The notes beneath the pieces were generated by a model. The model searched no databases. It was not told the DNA's origin and saw only the letters and a program-made list of their open reading frames with translations. The position numbers and the translations under genes were made by a program. From Sphagnum compactum (taxonomy: Eukaryota > Bryophyta > Sphagnopsida > Sphagnales), in the NCBI GenBank assembly GCA_965153455.1, contig OZ234503.1:3844001-3908000 (forward strand): a stretch of DNA of 64,000 nucleotides. The letters are read 5' to 3'. Each line of letters opens with the position of its first letter. Within the stretch, counting starts at the first letter, position 1. Below are positions 48,914-61,000 of the stretch, one piece after another.

Positions 48914-49204
48914 AGTTAACCGTAAAGTAACAAAAACACAGCACCAGAACCCTCAGTTTGGTCATACACAGGGTGAGATTTTTAAAAAACCTGCAAAAAA
49001 GTACATTAGCATTCAACGGGGGATGAAACTCAGAAAACCATCAATTTTGGTGGTAAACTCAGTTTCATCCTGTCTTTCTTTGTTCATGAGCGCCTCCACT
49101 GCTGCTACATATATTTTCACTGCTCCTAACTACTATACAACGATTATAAATTAGTCTTGAACCTTGTGCGTTAAACTCTGAGTATCAGCATTTCATACTG
49201 AGAT

Positions 49205-49580
49205 TTATTAAAACGTCTTTACTTTGCGGATACCACTGAAAGAGTGGATAGGGGGTGAAAGAGAGGGTGAAGACAGGGTTACTTTACGGATAACTCTAAT
49301 ACCCTTATGGAGAGCAAGGTCATAATTCCTCTTCCTTCTACAAAAATTGTCAGAATTGCTCCAAAAGCCATGTATCAACAGCTGGGCAATGCTATAATAT
49401 TTGTGCAGCTTGATGATCTCTCTGCGATATGTCCAATGGAGCAAGCCCTTCAAAATGGACATTTGTTTCCCCGTTGTAATGGAAGACAAGAAAGTAATAA
49501 TTGGAAGCCTTGCCGTGCCCACCATCAATCAATTCAACTGAATATTCAGACAACTATGTACGAATACAATAATTAAGGGG
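49205..49580. other. Gene-like stretch with open frames on both strands, unassigned
   Basis: Overlapping open frames of 106 codons (minus, 49528-49208) and 89 codons (plus, 49307-49576) share the stretch. Composition is balanced, but neither product is recognisable and there is no basis to choose a strand. Confidence 0.2.
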
Positions 49581-49854
49581 TTGAGGTCGATATTGCCTGA
49601 GTGCCAGGCACCTTGCACACCCACACCGCTAGACACGAGGGTAGTAGTAGGTCATGCACAACATTTGTGATTTGATAGTCGAGTTTGATTTTTTATGGCA
49701 TTGAATTCCAGAAAGGAGGATTCACCACCATCACCACTAGAGAAATCGATGTCTTTCTTCTTCAGGTCCATAGAGACCCTCCCAAAAGTTTCCCAATAAT
49801 TCTATATAGTAAAGGACGTCATGGTCGTGAAGCTTCGGGATGAAATGAAGCTTT

Positions 49855-49950
49855 CCATCCAGACGTTGAGATGAAATGAAACTTTCCATCCATCCATTCG
49901 TCTGTCATCCATCCATTCGTCCGTCATCCATCCTTTCATCCATCCAAACA
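49855..49950. repeat. CATCCATT/CGTC microsatellite
   Basis: Repeated CATCCATCCATTCGTC units, interrupted, over about 95 bp. Confidence 0.75.
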
Positions 49951-50001
49951 GAACAAATATATATTTTAAAAAGGGAAAAAACTAGTACATCCATAAGGAC
50001 T

Positions 50002-50180
50002 ATGTGACCCAGCACCTACTACTAGTGCACCATCCATTGGAAACCTGTTGTTATGATTCACTTGTTTTGTTGAACTACAACAATGACTACTGAGTTGATT
50101 GGTGAACTACAATTTGAGTTCCCAAGGGTTTCTTTCACCCTGGTAAGCTATCTTGTAAACTCTCCTACTTCCCACCTTGC
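50002..50180 (+). repeat. Dispersed repeat family, copy 1
   Basis: Contains GTGACCCAGCACCTAC, TGCACCATCCATTGGAAACC, then TTCACCCTGGTAAGCTAT and CTTGTAAACTCTCCTACTTC. The same phrases in the same order return at 53356-53490 and, for the first part, at 54513-54590. Class unknown; no terminal repeats seen. Confidence 0.7.
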
Positions 50181-50290
50181 ATTACTTAGTTAACTAACCT
50201 ATGTAAATGGGTAAGTACCATAGGTAACTAGGTAGATACTAGAAAATGTAAGTGCTTACAATCTAGGTGGTAAGTAGGTAATGCACTTGT
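50181..50290. repeat. TAGG/CTAG low-complexity tract
   Basis: GTAAGTACCATAGGTAAC and TAGGTAGATACTAG-type words; same type as 4700-5400. Confidence 0.45.
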
Positions 50291-50686
50291 GTGATTACTT
50301 GGTCCCACATACATGTGATGGTTAACACAAAGCCAACCATTTCAATGGCCCTAATACAATGAAAAAAAGTGTTTCCTGTCCTCCACTTGTAATCTATGGT
50401 GCATGCTGGGTGCCAGTGTTTTTTGCTGAGAGATTTGACAAAACGCCCAAAAAAATAAATTAAATTAAATTATCGTAAAATTATTTTCTTCTTTTAAAAA
50501 AAGCAATATTTCTCCCAAAAACAATTTAGCCACAATTGGACTCTCTTTTTAACTTCGGTAGCATATTTTAACTAGTTTTTGTTTTTACTATTTAGATAGG
50601 TTCTAGAAACCTGTCGCCAATTTTAATGCTAAATCCCCTCTTGGGATGCCAGAGCCAATGACACAGCATCAGAAAATTGAAAATAA

Positions 50687-50740
50687 AATAATAATAATAA
50701 TAATAATAATAATAAGCATTAGGGTTTAGGGTTTTATAAG
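50687..50740. repeat. (AAT)n microsatellite next to a telomere-like unit
   Basis: About ten AAT units (50687-50716) followed at once by AGGGTTTAGGGTTTTA. Confidence 0.85.
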
Positions 50741-50885
50741 CCCATAATAATAAGCCCATTACAATACACTTTCCAGAACCTTTAGCCCATAAGAGTAGGT
50801 GAGGATTTACCACACTTTCTTACCTTCATAAACCCTTTGTAATAACTCCAACCCATTCTAGCCTACTATGTTAGTTCTAACCCTA

Positions 50886-50912
50886 CTACTAAACCCTAAA
50901 CCCTAAACCCTA
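50886..50912. repeat. Interstitial telomere-like repeat (CCCTAAA)3
   Basis: Three CCCTAAA units, C-rich strand on plus, opposite to most other arrays in the window. Confidence 0.8.
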
Positions 50913-51299
50913 CTAGTTGGTTTTTACTGTGTGATAAAGCCAAGCCAGTTGTTGGGTGGTTAGTAAACTGCCTTAGATACTATATTAAAAGCAATGGGGG
51001 ATGGATGTACCTTGGGAAATGGACTACTTACTTTAATGACTTTTACATATGTATGAAACTGTTGCATATCTCATAATAATGCATACATATTTTATGGGTT
51101 CCAATGTGGTGCCATAAAAGCCATTAGCTGACTATGTTGAGCTCTTTCATTAAATGATAAAGCCCTCCCTTTAAGACTTAGTGTACCTACTCTGTGTTTC
51201 CCCATCACTGCAGGTGTGCTTTCAAGCATGGGTTACTACTAGTAGGTAGCTTCTTGCAGCCTTTGAAGTAAGTTGGAGGTATATACTATAAGTCTACTA

Positions 51300-51465
51300 T
51301 ATATGTGTGTGTGTCTGTGTGTGTGTTTTTTTTTCCCTTTTTCCCAGCCTCTTCTCTGAACTTCTGGAGCCTGCCCTGATGACAGAACAATAGGAATGAT
51401 GATGGGATGAATGAATAAATGAATGAAATGAATGAATAAATGAATGAAATGAATGAATGGATGAG
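51300..51465. repeat. (TG)n and (TGAA)n microsatellites
   Basis: TG dinucleotides at 51303-51326 and TGAATGAATAAATGAATGAA-type units at 51405-51461. Confidence 0.85.
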
Positions 51466-51596
51466 CCTTCCTCCTTCCTCACAGTTTAGGTTTTATCAAC
51501 TTTTCAGTGTATGAAAATCAGTCTCTCTTATCTTTTTGTGATGTAGAGTCCCAACCAGTTCTGTACTGGATGTGGTATATATAAGGGTGCAACCTG

Positions 51597-51674
51597 GGTT
51601 TAGGGTTTGGGGTCTAGGATTTAGGGTTTAGGGTCTAGGGTTTATGGGGTCTAGGGTTTAGGGTTTAGGGTTTA
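51597..51674. repeat. Interstitial telomere-like array, ~11 units
   Basis: TTTAGGG units mixed with TCTAGGG and TTTGGGG variants over about 78 bp, all with the G-rich strand on plus. This is the longest such array in the window. Confidence 0.9.
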
Positions 51675-53300
51675 TATTGTATTGGTATGAGTATTACCAT
51701 AGTACCTAAGTTACCATTCAGGCATCTTCTTGGCAAATTTTTGTCATTTTTTTTTTTCATTTCAGCATTTCAAATAGAAAATTTCTGGAAATTTTTCCTA
51801 CTATTATTTAGAGTGGGAAAAAAAATTCAGCAAAGAGTTACATAAGAGTGAAGAATTTTTCACATTTTGGGTAACCTAATTTGGAAATAAAATAAAATTT
51901 GGACATTTATTGAAAATAATTTAATTTCTGTGGGAATTGGTAATGGTTACTTCGATAATGATATTGAAAAACATACCAGTTGGGTATGACCTGAGGCAAT
52001 GTAACAGCACCATACCAGTACCAGTCTGGTATGGGACTTGAGATAATATGAGGTGCATCTGGGTATCAGGAAAGAGGTGAGAACCGGATAGAGTTTCAAG
52101 TCAATTCTCATCTCATGGTATCATCAAGGGTGATACTCTTTTGAAACCCATCTCTTGATTTGCAACGAGTTGAGAACCGTCTCTTGAAAAAATATTTATT
52201 TATTTATTTATTTATTATGTTTATTTTTAATTGATACCCTATTGGGGTATTAAGGAATAGCAGGGTTTTAATTAGTGAGAAATAGGATTAGGGTGGTAAA
52301 TAGGGTTTAGAAGGAAAGGAAAAGGGTTTACCGAGGAGGCGTCACAAAGCTGTTGTGGTGACTTGCTCCTTGTGCTTTCTCCTTCACGATTAATTAATAA
52401 GGATACTTAAATTCAGTGTTTGAAACCAACCAAAAAAAAAAAAAAAAAAAAACTTTTGATAACTGCTATATGTGAGAATCGCCTTTGGAAACCAACTCAT
52501 ATGAAATATTTTTAAATCGGCACTTTGAGACCCAGGTGAAATTATCTTTTGCAATTTTTTTTAAAACCTACCTGGGTTAAAAATAAGGTTAAAATTGAAT
52601 GTTTTTTTAAAGAACGGAGACAAGTCCCATTAAGTCTTCTGAACCCTGCCTTGTTAAAAATAATTTTTAAAAAATAAATTAAAAAAATCAAGACAACTCT
52701 CATAAAGTCTTCTAAAACCCAAAGCCAATGATTCTCTTAAAAAAATTCAATTTTCATGAGAGAACCGGCGGGTAGGATTTGGGGGTATATGGAGCCCCCT
52801 TAACATAGACCCCAGGGGCTCAAAAACTCAGAGAACCAGTCAGAGAACCTACCCTGACTTAGGAGAAAACTCTCTAGTGCATTTGGAGGTCATGTTACAA
52901 AGTGTGGAGTTTTTCATCTGCAAAAACTGGGATTTCCAAAACTGAAATTGCTCGCAAGCAAAGAGAGGGTTTAGGGTTTAGGGGTTTAGGGTGCGCATAC
53001 ATACGCTTTTCTAAATGCTCACCATTCTTTCTTTCTTTTTCCTCTTTCTTATTTTTTTTTTCCCACCCCTGTGATACACAATGGATACCCAAAGGATATC
53101 ACGAAAAATTATTTTTTTAATCTCAAAGGTCTTTACGCTGGGTAACGCCCCACTCCTCATGCGTTTTCCCTACACCAAAAGTAAATAACCCCGAACCCGA
53201 AGGTTGAAACAAAATTCAAGACTGGTCACCACGGCCATTCCATTGTCAGTTTCAACTTCCGCTGTGCAAGCCCTGTGACAAGTCTGTGTTCGAGTTTTGC
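51675..53300. other. Intergenic DNA with simple repeats
   Basis: (ATTT)n at 52190-52216, poly-A of 21 at 52432-52452, and a TTTAGGG cluster at 52967-52992. Short open frames are unsupported. No gene seen. Confidence 0.55.
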
Positions 53301-53305
53301 AAGAA

Positions 53306-53336
53306 TAGGGTTAGGGTTTAGGGTTTAGGGTTTCGG
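53306..53336. repeat. Interstitial telomere-like repeat (TTTAGGG)n
   Basis: AGGGTTAGGG then three TTTAGGG units, ending in TTTCGGG, immediately before copy 2 of the dispersed repeat. Confidence 0.85.
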
Positions 53337-53355
53337 GTACAATGGCCACAGAGTG

Positions 53356-53490
53356 AAGAACCAGCACCAAGCAGCGCACCATCCACTGGATGCCCATTAT
53401 GACTCAGTTATGGGTTGAACCTTAACTGGAGTTAAATGTCTGGTTTCACCTTGGTCACCTATTCTGTAAGAAGTAGGCCATACCAGCATA
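53356..53490 (+). repeat. Dispersed repeat family, copy 2
   Basis: Shares CCAGCACC, GCACCATCCA, TGGATGCCCATTATGACTC, GTTATGGGTTGAAC, GTTTCACCTTGGT and TTCTGTAAGAAGTAGG with the copies at 50002 and 54513. Same orientation as both. Confidence 0.7.
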
Positions 53491-53581
53491 TGGTTATTTC
53501 TATATGCAAAAAACACATATACTTACTGAAAGAGGCTCTTCTTTGAAATCTTTTAACTACTGATTGACCCATCCTTACTAA

Positions 53582-53802
53582 AGGTGTGCATTCACACTTG
53601 ATGTTAGGGACTCTAGTGTTGAGTCCATTAACACCAGGCTAGTCATTTAGGACTTAGTACACTTACTTACCATGAAACATTTTATGTTAAGCTACCATTC
53701 ACTTAACATTAAGCTATCACCCATTTGACATTGGGTGCCACCTAGGATGCCACCTAGATTTTTTCATTTAACAGTGAGTTAACATCAAGTGTGAATGCAC
53801 CA
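53582..53802. mobile_element. MITE with terminal inverted repeats and TAA target duplication
   Basis: The left end GGTGTGCATTCACACTTG continues to GATGTTA (53583-53606). The right end, read on minus, is GGTGCATTCACACTTG continuing to GATGTTA (53801-53780). They differ only by a 2 bp TG indel. TAA flanks both ends (53579-53581 and 53803-53805), the usual target duplication of PIF/Harbinger-derived (Tourist-like) MITEs. The interior (~175 bp) is AT-rich, non-coding, and contains its own small repeats (ACATTAAGCTA, CATTTGACATTGGG). About 221 bp in all. Confidence 0.85.
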
Positions 53803-54293
53803 TAAGTATATTGTATTAAGGAGAGTAGTAGGTATATGGAAAGTGCAAGTTACAGGCCAATGTGCCAGTAGGGTACCTGTGAGGAATTTGGAGGAGCCTA
53901 GTATTAAACGTGTAATTTTTTTTGTGAATGGGCAATGAAATGGCCGTATTGGGCCTTTACATGGCATATTCCATACCGTAATGGTTCAATTGTTCAAAAT
54001 CCACATGCCCATTGTGCACAAGCAATTTGAAGAGTTGAGAAAAAGGAAATGGAAATAATTGCAAACACTTATAGAGAGGCCCAAATAAGAGGGCGTTTGT
54101 TTGGGGGTGGACATGCATTTTGTGCTCAGCTCGTGGCATGTTACTACAAGAAAGCAACTTCCATTTGCATCCAAAAAAGCAATGACCACAATGAGCAAGT
54201 AAATCTTTTTCTATCTTGCACAAAACTTAATTCCAAAGACAAAGGAAGTGATGATGATGTTGGTTGTTTAAGTCTCACAAAGATTCAACTTTT

Positions 54294-54320
54294 TTTTTTT
54301 TCTTTTTTTTTTTTTTTTGG
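54294..54320. repeat. Poly-T tract
   Basis: Nearly uninterrupted T run, broken only by one C and flanked by T-rich sequence. Confidence 0.85.
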
Positions 54321-54512
54321 GTCAAGTATTTCAAGGTGCCAACCATGCTCTTTGACTTCCCCTCAACAAAACAACCAAAAAAAAAAGAGCAAAATGCTTC
54401 CTAGTATAAAGTTGATAAGATCATCTAATTTGAATATTGAAATATTTTGGTGTACTTTCAAGTAGGGAACAGACAAGAAGCATATGCAATAACCAAACTT
54501 GACACATAATAA

Positions 54513-54590
54513 TGTGACCCAGCACCTACCAATGCACCATCCATTGGAAACCCATTATAACTCAATTATGGGATGAACTTGGGTGGGTAC
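54513..54590 (+). repeat. Dispersed repeat family, copy 3 (5' part only)
   Basis: GTGACCCAGCACCTACCAAT and GCACCATCCATTGGAAACCC are almost the same as in copy 1, and CATTATAACTCAATTATGGG matches copy 2. The match to the 3' part is lost after about 54590. Confidence 0.7.
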
Positions 54591-54634
54591 TTGTTCACAC
54601 TAGCCCCAATTGAAAATGTTCCTGAGCTGTTGTT

Positions 54635-54661
54635 GGGGGGGGGGGGGGGGGGGGGGGGGGG
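54635..54661. repeat. Poly-G run (27 nt)
   Basis: Twenty-seven consecutive G. Runs of this length are often mis-sized in sequencing; the true length may differ. Confidence 0.9.
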
Positions 54662-57600
54662 AGAGAACCACTTTAGTGGATAAGAGAGAAAACAACTTTA
54701 GTTGTCTAGAGAAGAAGGCAAATGGACTAGTGGAGTAAAACTAGATACAAATGAAGTATCAAATGGATGAAGTTCACCACAATTGGGCATACATGCGAAT
54801 GGCAAATGCCAATACAAATGAACCTCAAATGTTGGATAATGTGGCAAATTTTGCCGGATGAATTGTACCTTGCAAGGATTTAAAAATATGTTCATGAATG
54901 AAGTTGACTATTGTAGTTCGTCATGTGGAAAACTAACTATTAACTAATTTAATACATTAATTAAATTATTATATAATGTATTTAGAAGATGCCCTTCATG
55001 TAATCCAATGTATTGGAAACAACGAAGATTATATATATATATATAATATTCTAGTTTGATATATTTTTGTTCATTGTTGCAATAAAGGACACAACAATTT
55101 TTGTCTTGCACATTATGAAAAAAAGAAGAAAAAAATCCACATCACATACCATTGTTGAAAAAGCCACGGCTATCCTTAGAAAAGTCCAAGTTTATGCCAC
55201 CATACACAAACTTGTTAAAGCACACTTACACCTTGTTGGGATTGTCCTCAAGAAGCACAAGCATGAATCTTTTTAGCCAATTGTTGGCCTTTTACACCTC
55301 GTGAAAAAAATTGCCTACACATAAATTGTTTCCACAAAAAAGAATGCAAGAAATAATAAAGGTATTGAAAGTTCTACCTTGGTTCCAAAGTTGACATGTT
55401 GCATTCCCATAACATTATGTTAGCAAAATTTTATGACATTAGAAATACCTTGAACCTCATCTATAACTTGCTTATGATTTCACTTGATCAATGTACTTGG
55501 CAAGCTATGAATAGATGATGAAAAGTTGCAACCAAAAAATGAACAAACAAAATATTGAACGTTGCAACCACAACATGGGGTTATGCCTTCCTTATCATTA
55601 TCCTCTTCATGATATTCTTCATCATTTTCATCGTCAATGTCACCTTCCTCCAATATGAAACAAGCTTGATGTAGTAGAATTTGCCATGGTTCTAATTACA
55701 TAAGTTCTTGATATATTACTGACATCAATAATCATCAAAACAATTTAAAAGTTCAATGATCAAGGTGTGGGGAGTAAGATCAAAATCAAACATAAAGAGA
55801 AGACTAACGATCCAATATTGCAAGATCACCACCACAATATGCATAGTAGGTCTTCATACAAAGCATACTTGTAATAGTGTCAATAGTCAATGTATTTCCA
55901 ATATTTATATTACTAGTGGGCCATTTGGTATGAAGACCTTTAATAGGCCCTAATGATGAGCATATTATGAAAGGTTTGAGAAAACCCATATCATCAAATG
56001 GTTCCATAAACAACATGATTTTTAACATTTGCATAATTCAATAACTTTCATCTAATAGTACCAACATTCATATCTTTGCTTGCATGTTACTGTGATGAAT
56101 CCAATGTTCCTCAATATTGTAAACCTTAAAATATAAAAAAGGGAAAATGATTTGTTGAATTGGAAAAGCTCTGAATTTTCCTAGTGACCATCAATTCACA
56201 TGTAATCAAGAAACACTATGAATCACAACAAATGGGCATCCTTACGAGGAGGTTGTTTGTGTGAGTTTTCATGAAATGAAGTCACAATGTAGGATATATT
56301 TTTTCCATTAATGGGTTAGTTTCTCATTAAAATAATAGAAAAAAACCAAGCTTTGAATTCCAATGATTAAACCCACAACGCGTAGTAATGGAACAAGAAA
56401 ATAATTGCATGTGGTTTGTGGAAGCTACAAATGGCAGGACATGGATCATCGACTCTAATAGCAAGTCTGAACATTGTTGTAGTTGTGTTCATGATTGTAC
56501 TTCTTGTGGAACTCTGTTATTTGATTTGTTGGAAAATAAGGCAATTATTGCTAGCAAATTTGTGAATGACCCAAGGGATGATCACCCCTCTTTTTGTTGA
56601 TCATCTTGACAAGGATCATCTTCATGTCCGTGTAATATAAGAAGTTCATAATTAATTTAGATTTCATTCATCCATGCAGCTACAACAACAATTTGTTGTA
56701 ACAACTCGTAGACAAACTTATATCAAGTTGTTGCATGCCCAGATTTCAACATTTTTTTGGTTTTTTACCTTAAACATTATCTAATCAAATCAAATCAATT
56801 GGGTATTATCTTGGTGTTCTAGTTTACAATTTTATAAAAAAAATAGTGGGGGTGGGGTTGGGAGTGTTTGGAGAAGCATCATCAACAATAGAAAGAATTG
56901 AAAAAAAAACAATCTTAAAACAAAAGGTTCATAAAAGGAAAAAATGTCCTAGTCTAGTACCATGATGACAACAAAAGTTGGCTTTGATGTGCAATGTCAA
57001 TAAGATTGTTACAAAAAATTTCAACTTCTTTGTGTTCATCTTGTCTCACTACTTATTCGCTTGCTTGTTCACTTCCTTCCTTCCTTCCATGATAGTTGTA
57101 AAGGCATGATAGGTAGGTAGGCAAGTAGGAGACGGGGGTGACTAAGTGGGGCTAATGATATTAGCCCCCAATGAAACAAAATTAACCCATAACCAAGTTG
57201 GAAGACCTTGATTGGACTTCAAATAAGGACGAATGATATGGCCTCACCACCACCCATAAGCTTTGGAAATCTCACAAAGCCTCCTCCTCAAGTAAAAGGC
57301 CTTACAACCTTTATAATTCACATTATTGTGTGTATTTAATATTGTTAAATGGTAATAGTCGAGTGGTGTCAAATAGACAATTGTTGAACGGATGTATAGA
57401 CAAGTGAAAATGCAAGCAAACAAACCATTCAATATATAAATTATGTCCATTGCATGTGATAAAGTAACCACCATTGATAATTAGAGTTGGATTAACATTC
57501 ATGCGATGTGCACATGGTGCAAGCTTGCTTTTGAATGCCAATTCTTGTTTCTTTCAAATGAATCGCATAAGGTGCAATTACTATTAATTTATCGTGAAGG

Positions 57601-58000
57601 TGATTATGGATGTAATGTCTTTGAAGGGATTCGGCTTGTCCACCAATTTAACATTGTTACAAAGTAAAATTTATAGTAATCAATGCATGTAATACTATTA
57701 TTATTATTATTTTATTTTCCATTTTTATTTATTTTTGGTTGTTGGGGTGAGTGCAAACAAGTTGCAATCTTCTAGACAATGTTCATAATAAGGTTGTTTG
57801 GGGCAATATAAGAAAACCAAACCTTGAGGTTTACAGGAATGTACATTGCACGACAAATGTTTTTTTCCCTTTTTTTTGTTTTTTTCCTTCATAAGGGTGT
57901 GAGTACAAAGATAGGAACCAAAAACCATGTTTAATAGTGGTGAAAACTTTGAATTGTTTTACATATGTTTAATTATTCCAAGTTTGTGTTAAATGACTAA
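54662..58000. other. Intergenic DNA, no gene supported
   Basis: (AT)n at 55030-55046, a TTCC run near 57074, and (ATT)n at 57688-57710. An open frame at 56388-56600 (70 codons, Cys-rich: HCCSCVHDCTSC) has no recognised family and no partner exons. Other open frames are AT-driven. Confidence 0.5.
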
Positions 58001-61000
58001 TATGAAAGTTGAGGAATTCAAATTAAAATTTCATTAAATTAAATTTTGGGTTTTTTTTTAAAAAAAGGACATTTGAACTTGAATAAGTGTTGTGTCAGAT
58101 GTGGTTAATTTTACAAAAGACTAGGTAAAGGACTATTGTAATTTTTTGATAGTAAAAAAATATAGATGATAACAACCTACTATTAGCCAAGTTCAAAAAA
58201 CACTCACAATTTCAAAAATATGGAATTAAAAATAAAATAAAATTCAAAGTATTTTAAAAATTTTAAAAATTTCAAGAGTCATTTACCACATGTAAATGGG
58301 GTGTAATGTGCATGACATACAAAACAAAGTTGTAGTTTATGATATAAAAATTTATTAAAAAAAAACCTAATGTAATTGGCATATTTTGGTATGATTCAAT
58401 TATGATAAATTTCAAGATAAAATACAGAATTTGGTAGAATTTACACACTTTGAAAAAATCATATTTATTCAACAATGATTAACACAAAACATGTGATATA
58501 TTGGGGTAATTATATGTATTTATAATAACAAGTTGCAAAAAATTTCATTCAAATTCTTGAAGGACATAATTTCAGACACAATAAACAATAACACGTAAAC
58601 CCTGTTAAACTGAAGCAAATAAATGTCCAAAAAAACCGGCTTCTAACTTCTTTCGGACTAGTTTTAAATAAAAAATTCATAATATTTTGTCGTAACTTAA
58701 TAAAAACCAATAAAACATTGGGTTGGCTTTTGATGCATGCGCCCTTTGTGCCTTCAATTTAAAGCCTTTAGTAGTTAGGGCTTTGCCCGCATCAATTATT
58801 TCTTATTTGACAAAGGGAAATCATCATAATGTAATTACTACATACTAGATCCATCTTGTAGATGAAAAAGTGAAGAAGGATTAAAAAGGAATCACAATCC
58901 TTTTGTAAAGTAATCTCATTAGCTCCTATTTACGTACTTGCACCCTTAAGTAGGGTTTTAAATTGCTTTCATATTATTAAGGTCATAGAGAATGAACTCA
59001 CTCACTATGCATGTTCATTTTAGATGAACTAAACTTATTTGTATTTTGATGTTTTGTGATTTGAATGCTTATAGCCCCACCAAACAAATTCGACTATGCA
59101 AACATCAAGTCATGCCTAATAGTTGCACACATTGAATACATGTTACAATATCCTTTTAAAAAAAAATTGCATTCACCTAAATGGCATGTGGAGTTTGTGA
59201 AGCTAACAAATATCATGCAAACCAAAGGCATGGAGATATTTTGAAACATTAAAACCAAGGTGGATAAACAAATTTAACTCAACCATCACCCGAGTCATGA
59301 ATGAGTATTACACACTTCTTGTGAAAATGAAAGAATATTGTTTATTGATTCACATTATCAAAACCAACTTTGAAGGTGAAGATGGCAAGTATAGGTACGT
59401 ATCATCTTTTTATTATAAATTTTCTTTATTTATATTTTCTTAAAACTCTTTCAATTTTTTGTGTATTGTTGGTCTTAGTTAGCCTTATTATTAACCATGT
59501 AAAGGCAACAACTTCTTGCTCAATGAGCTCTTTGCAAGATTATCAACTTTTGATTTAATGGATATATGGGCATGGTATTATAAACCCAAAATTGGCAAGA
59601 TCTCAAGGTAGAAAAAATTTCATCATAAGATAGAATGGACCAACTTTTAACACAAAAGGTGTTTGTAGTAAATTTTTTTAATAATGTATTTTGATCATGA
59701 TAGCAATATGACATTGTTAGATGCCTAGGTTTGAAGTTTATAAAATCATTTTTTTCAAAAATAACTAATGGTTTTTAATACATCCCAAAATACAATGTTT
59801 GTGAATTCTTTTTTTAAATCACAAAATTCATGTTGTAATGGATTTCACCATTTTCTTTTTATTTTGGTGCTCTTAAAATTCCTCCAAACTTTGATGCCAT
59901 TTTGAAATGGTTTGGACACCACTATTTTGAAATACTTATGACATTTATCAATTTTGAAGATTGATAAATGGACTCATCATTACAAACCATGACATTATGA
60001 TGAATTCATTTATAACTTGTTTATGCATTGTTTTACAAAACATCAATTGCACATTTTTTTTAAAACCTCATTTGGTAAGAAAATACATTTTAATAATAAA
60101 AGGATTCGACCTTACTATATTACATAAAAATAATATACTTGAGTCCCTTTTCATAAAATCATTTAAAATAAATACGAGACACATTATCATCCAAGGGGTA
60201 CGAAAAAAATTGCATTATTACATAAAAAGTGTCATTTAGCTTACAATTACCCTTCTAGTGATTAAAAGACATTATTGTTATGCATCATACATAATAATTA
60301 AAGATAGGCTTGATCAAGACTTGGATCTTGTTCTATTATTTACAAAACTTGACTAACGTACAATTTAACATGTTCAAGTTGTTTATGTATTCCATTCAAA
60401 AAACCATTATGCAACCACCATTTGACCATTAATCCCTTTGCATGTGTATGGTGTGTGATTGATGGATTTCAAGTATCTTAACACCCCTTGTATGAGTACA
60501 TCAAAGTGGTTGAGATTGTAGTTGTCATGGTGTTTGATGAATAAAGAGGATGAATGCAAATTTAACACCTTGGCTTTCATGAAAAATAAATAAAGTCAAA
60601 AAATCGGCTATTCATCTAGTCCTTCTTGATGTTTGCATGCACTTGTAGGTTTTGTTCGCTTTTGAAAACTTTATTTATGATGTTCTTTACATTGATTGGA
60701 AAAACAAAAATCGCAATGAAAATGATCCAAACTGAAACTTTCATGTTCAATTATTTATTTTGGATGTGCCACAAATTCTAATGCATACACATTTGAAATT
60801 GTGAGTAAGTTGTTTTTTATTTCATTTGTTTTTGCAAAACTTTAATTCTTCTTGTTTAAGCTACACTAAAATTTCTACATGATCCATTTTTAAGTTTTTG
60901 AAACATTGGTAAATTAAATGACGCTTGTCAGTTATTGTGTTGAAATGTTAATCATGTTGGTATTTTCTTTACCAAAAACATAAATATTGTATGTAGATTT

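Noticed and set aside
48648-49016. 122-codon open frame on minus opposite the unknown frame at 48540
   Set aside because: It appears to be a shadow of the same GC-richer stretch; no domain.
56388-56600. Cys-rich 70-codon open frame
   Set aside because: No signal peptide, no recognised Cys pattern and no splice partners; AT-rich flanks look non-genic.
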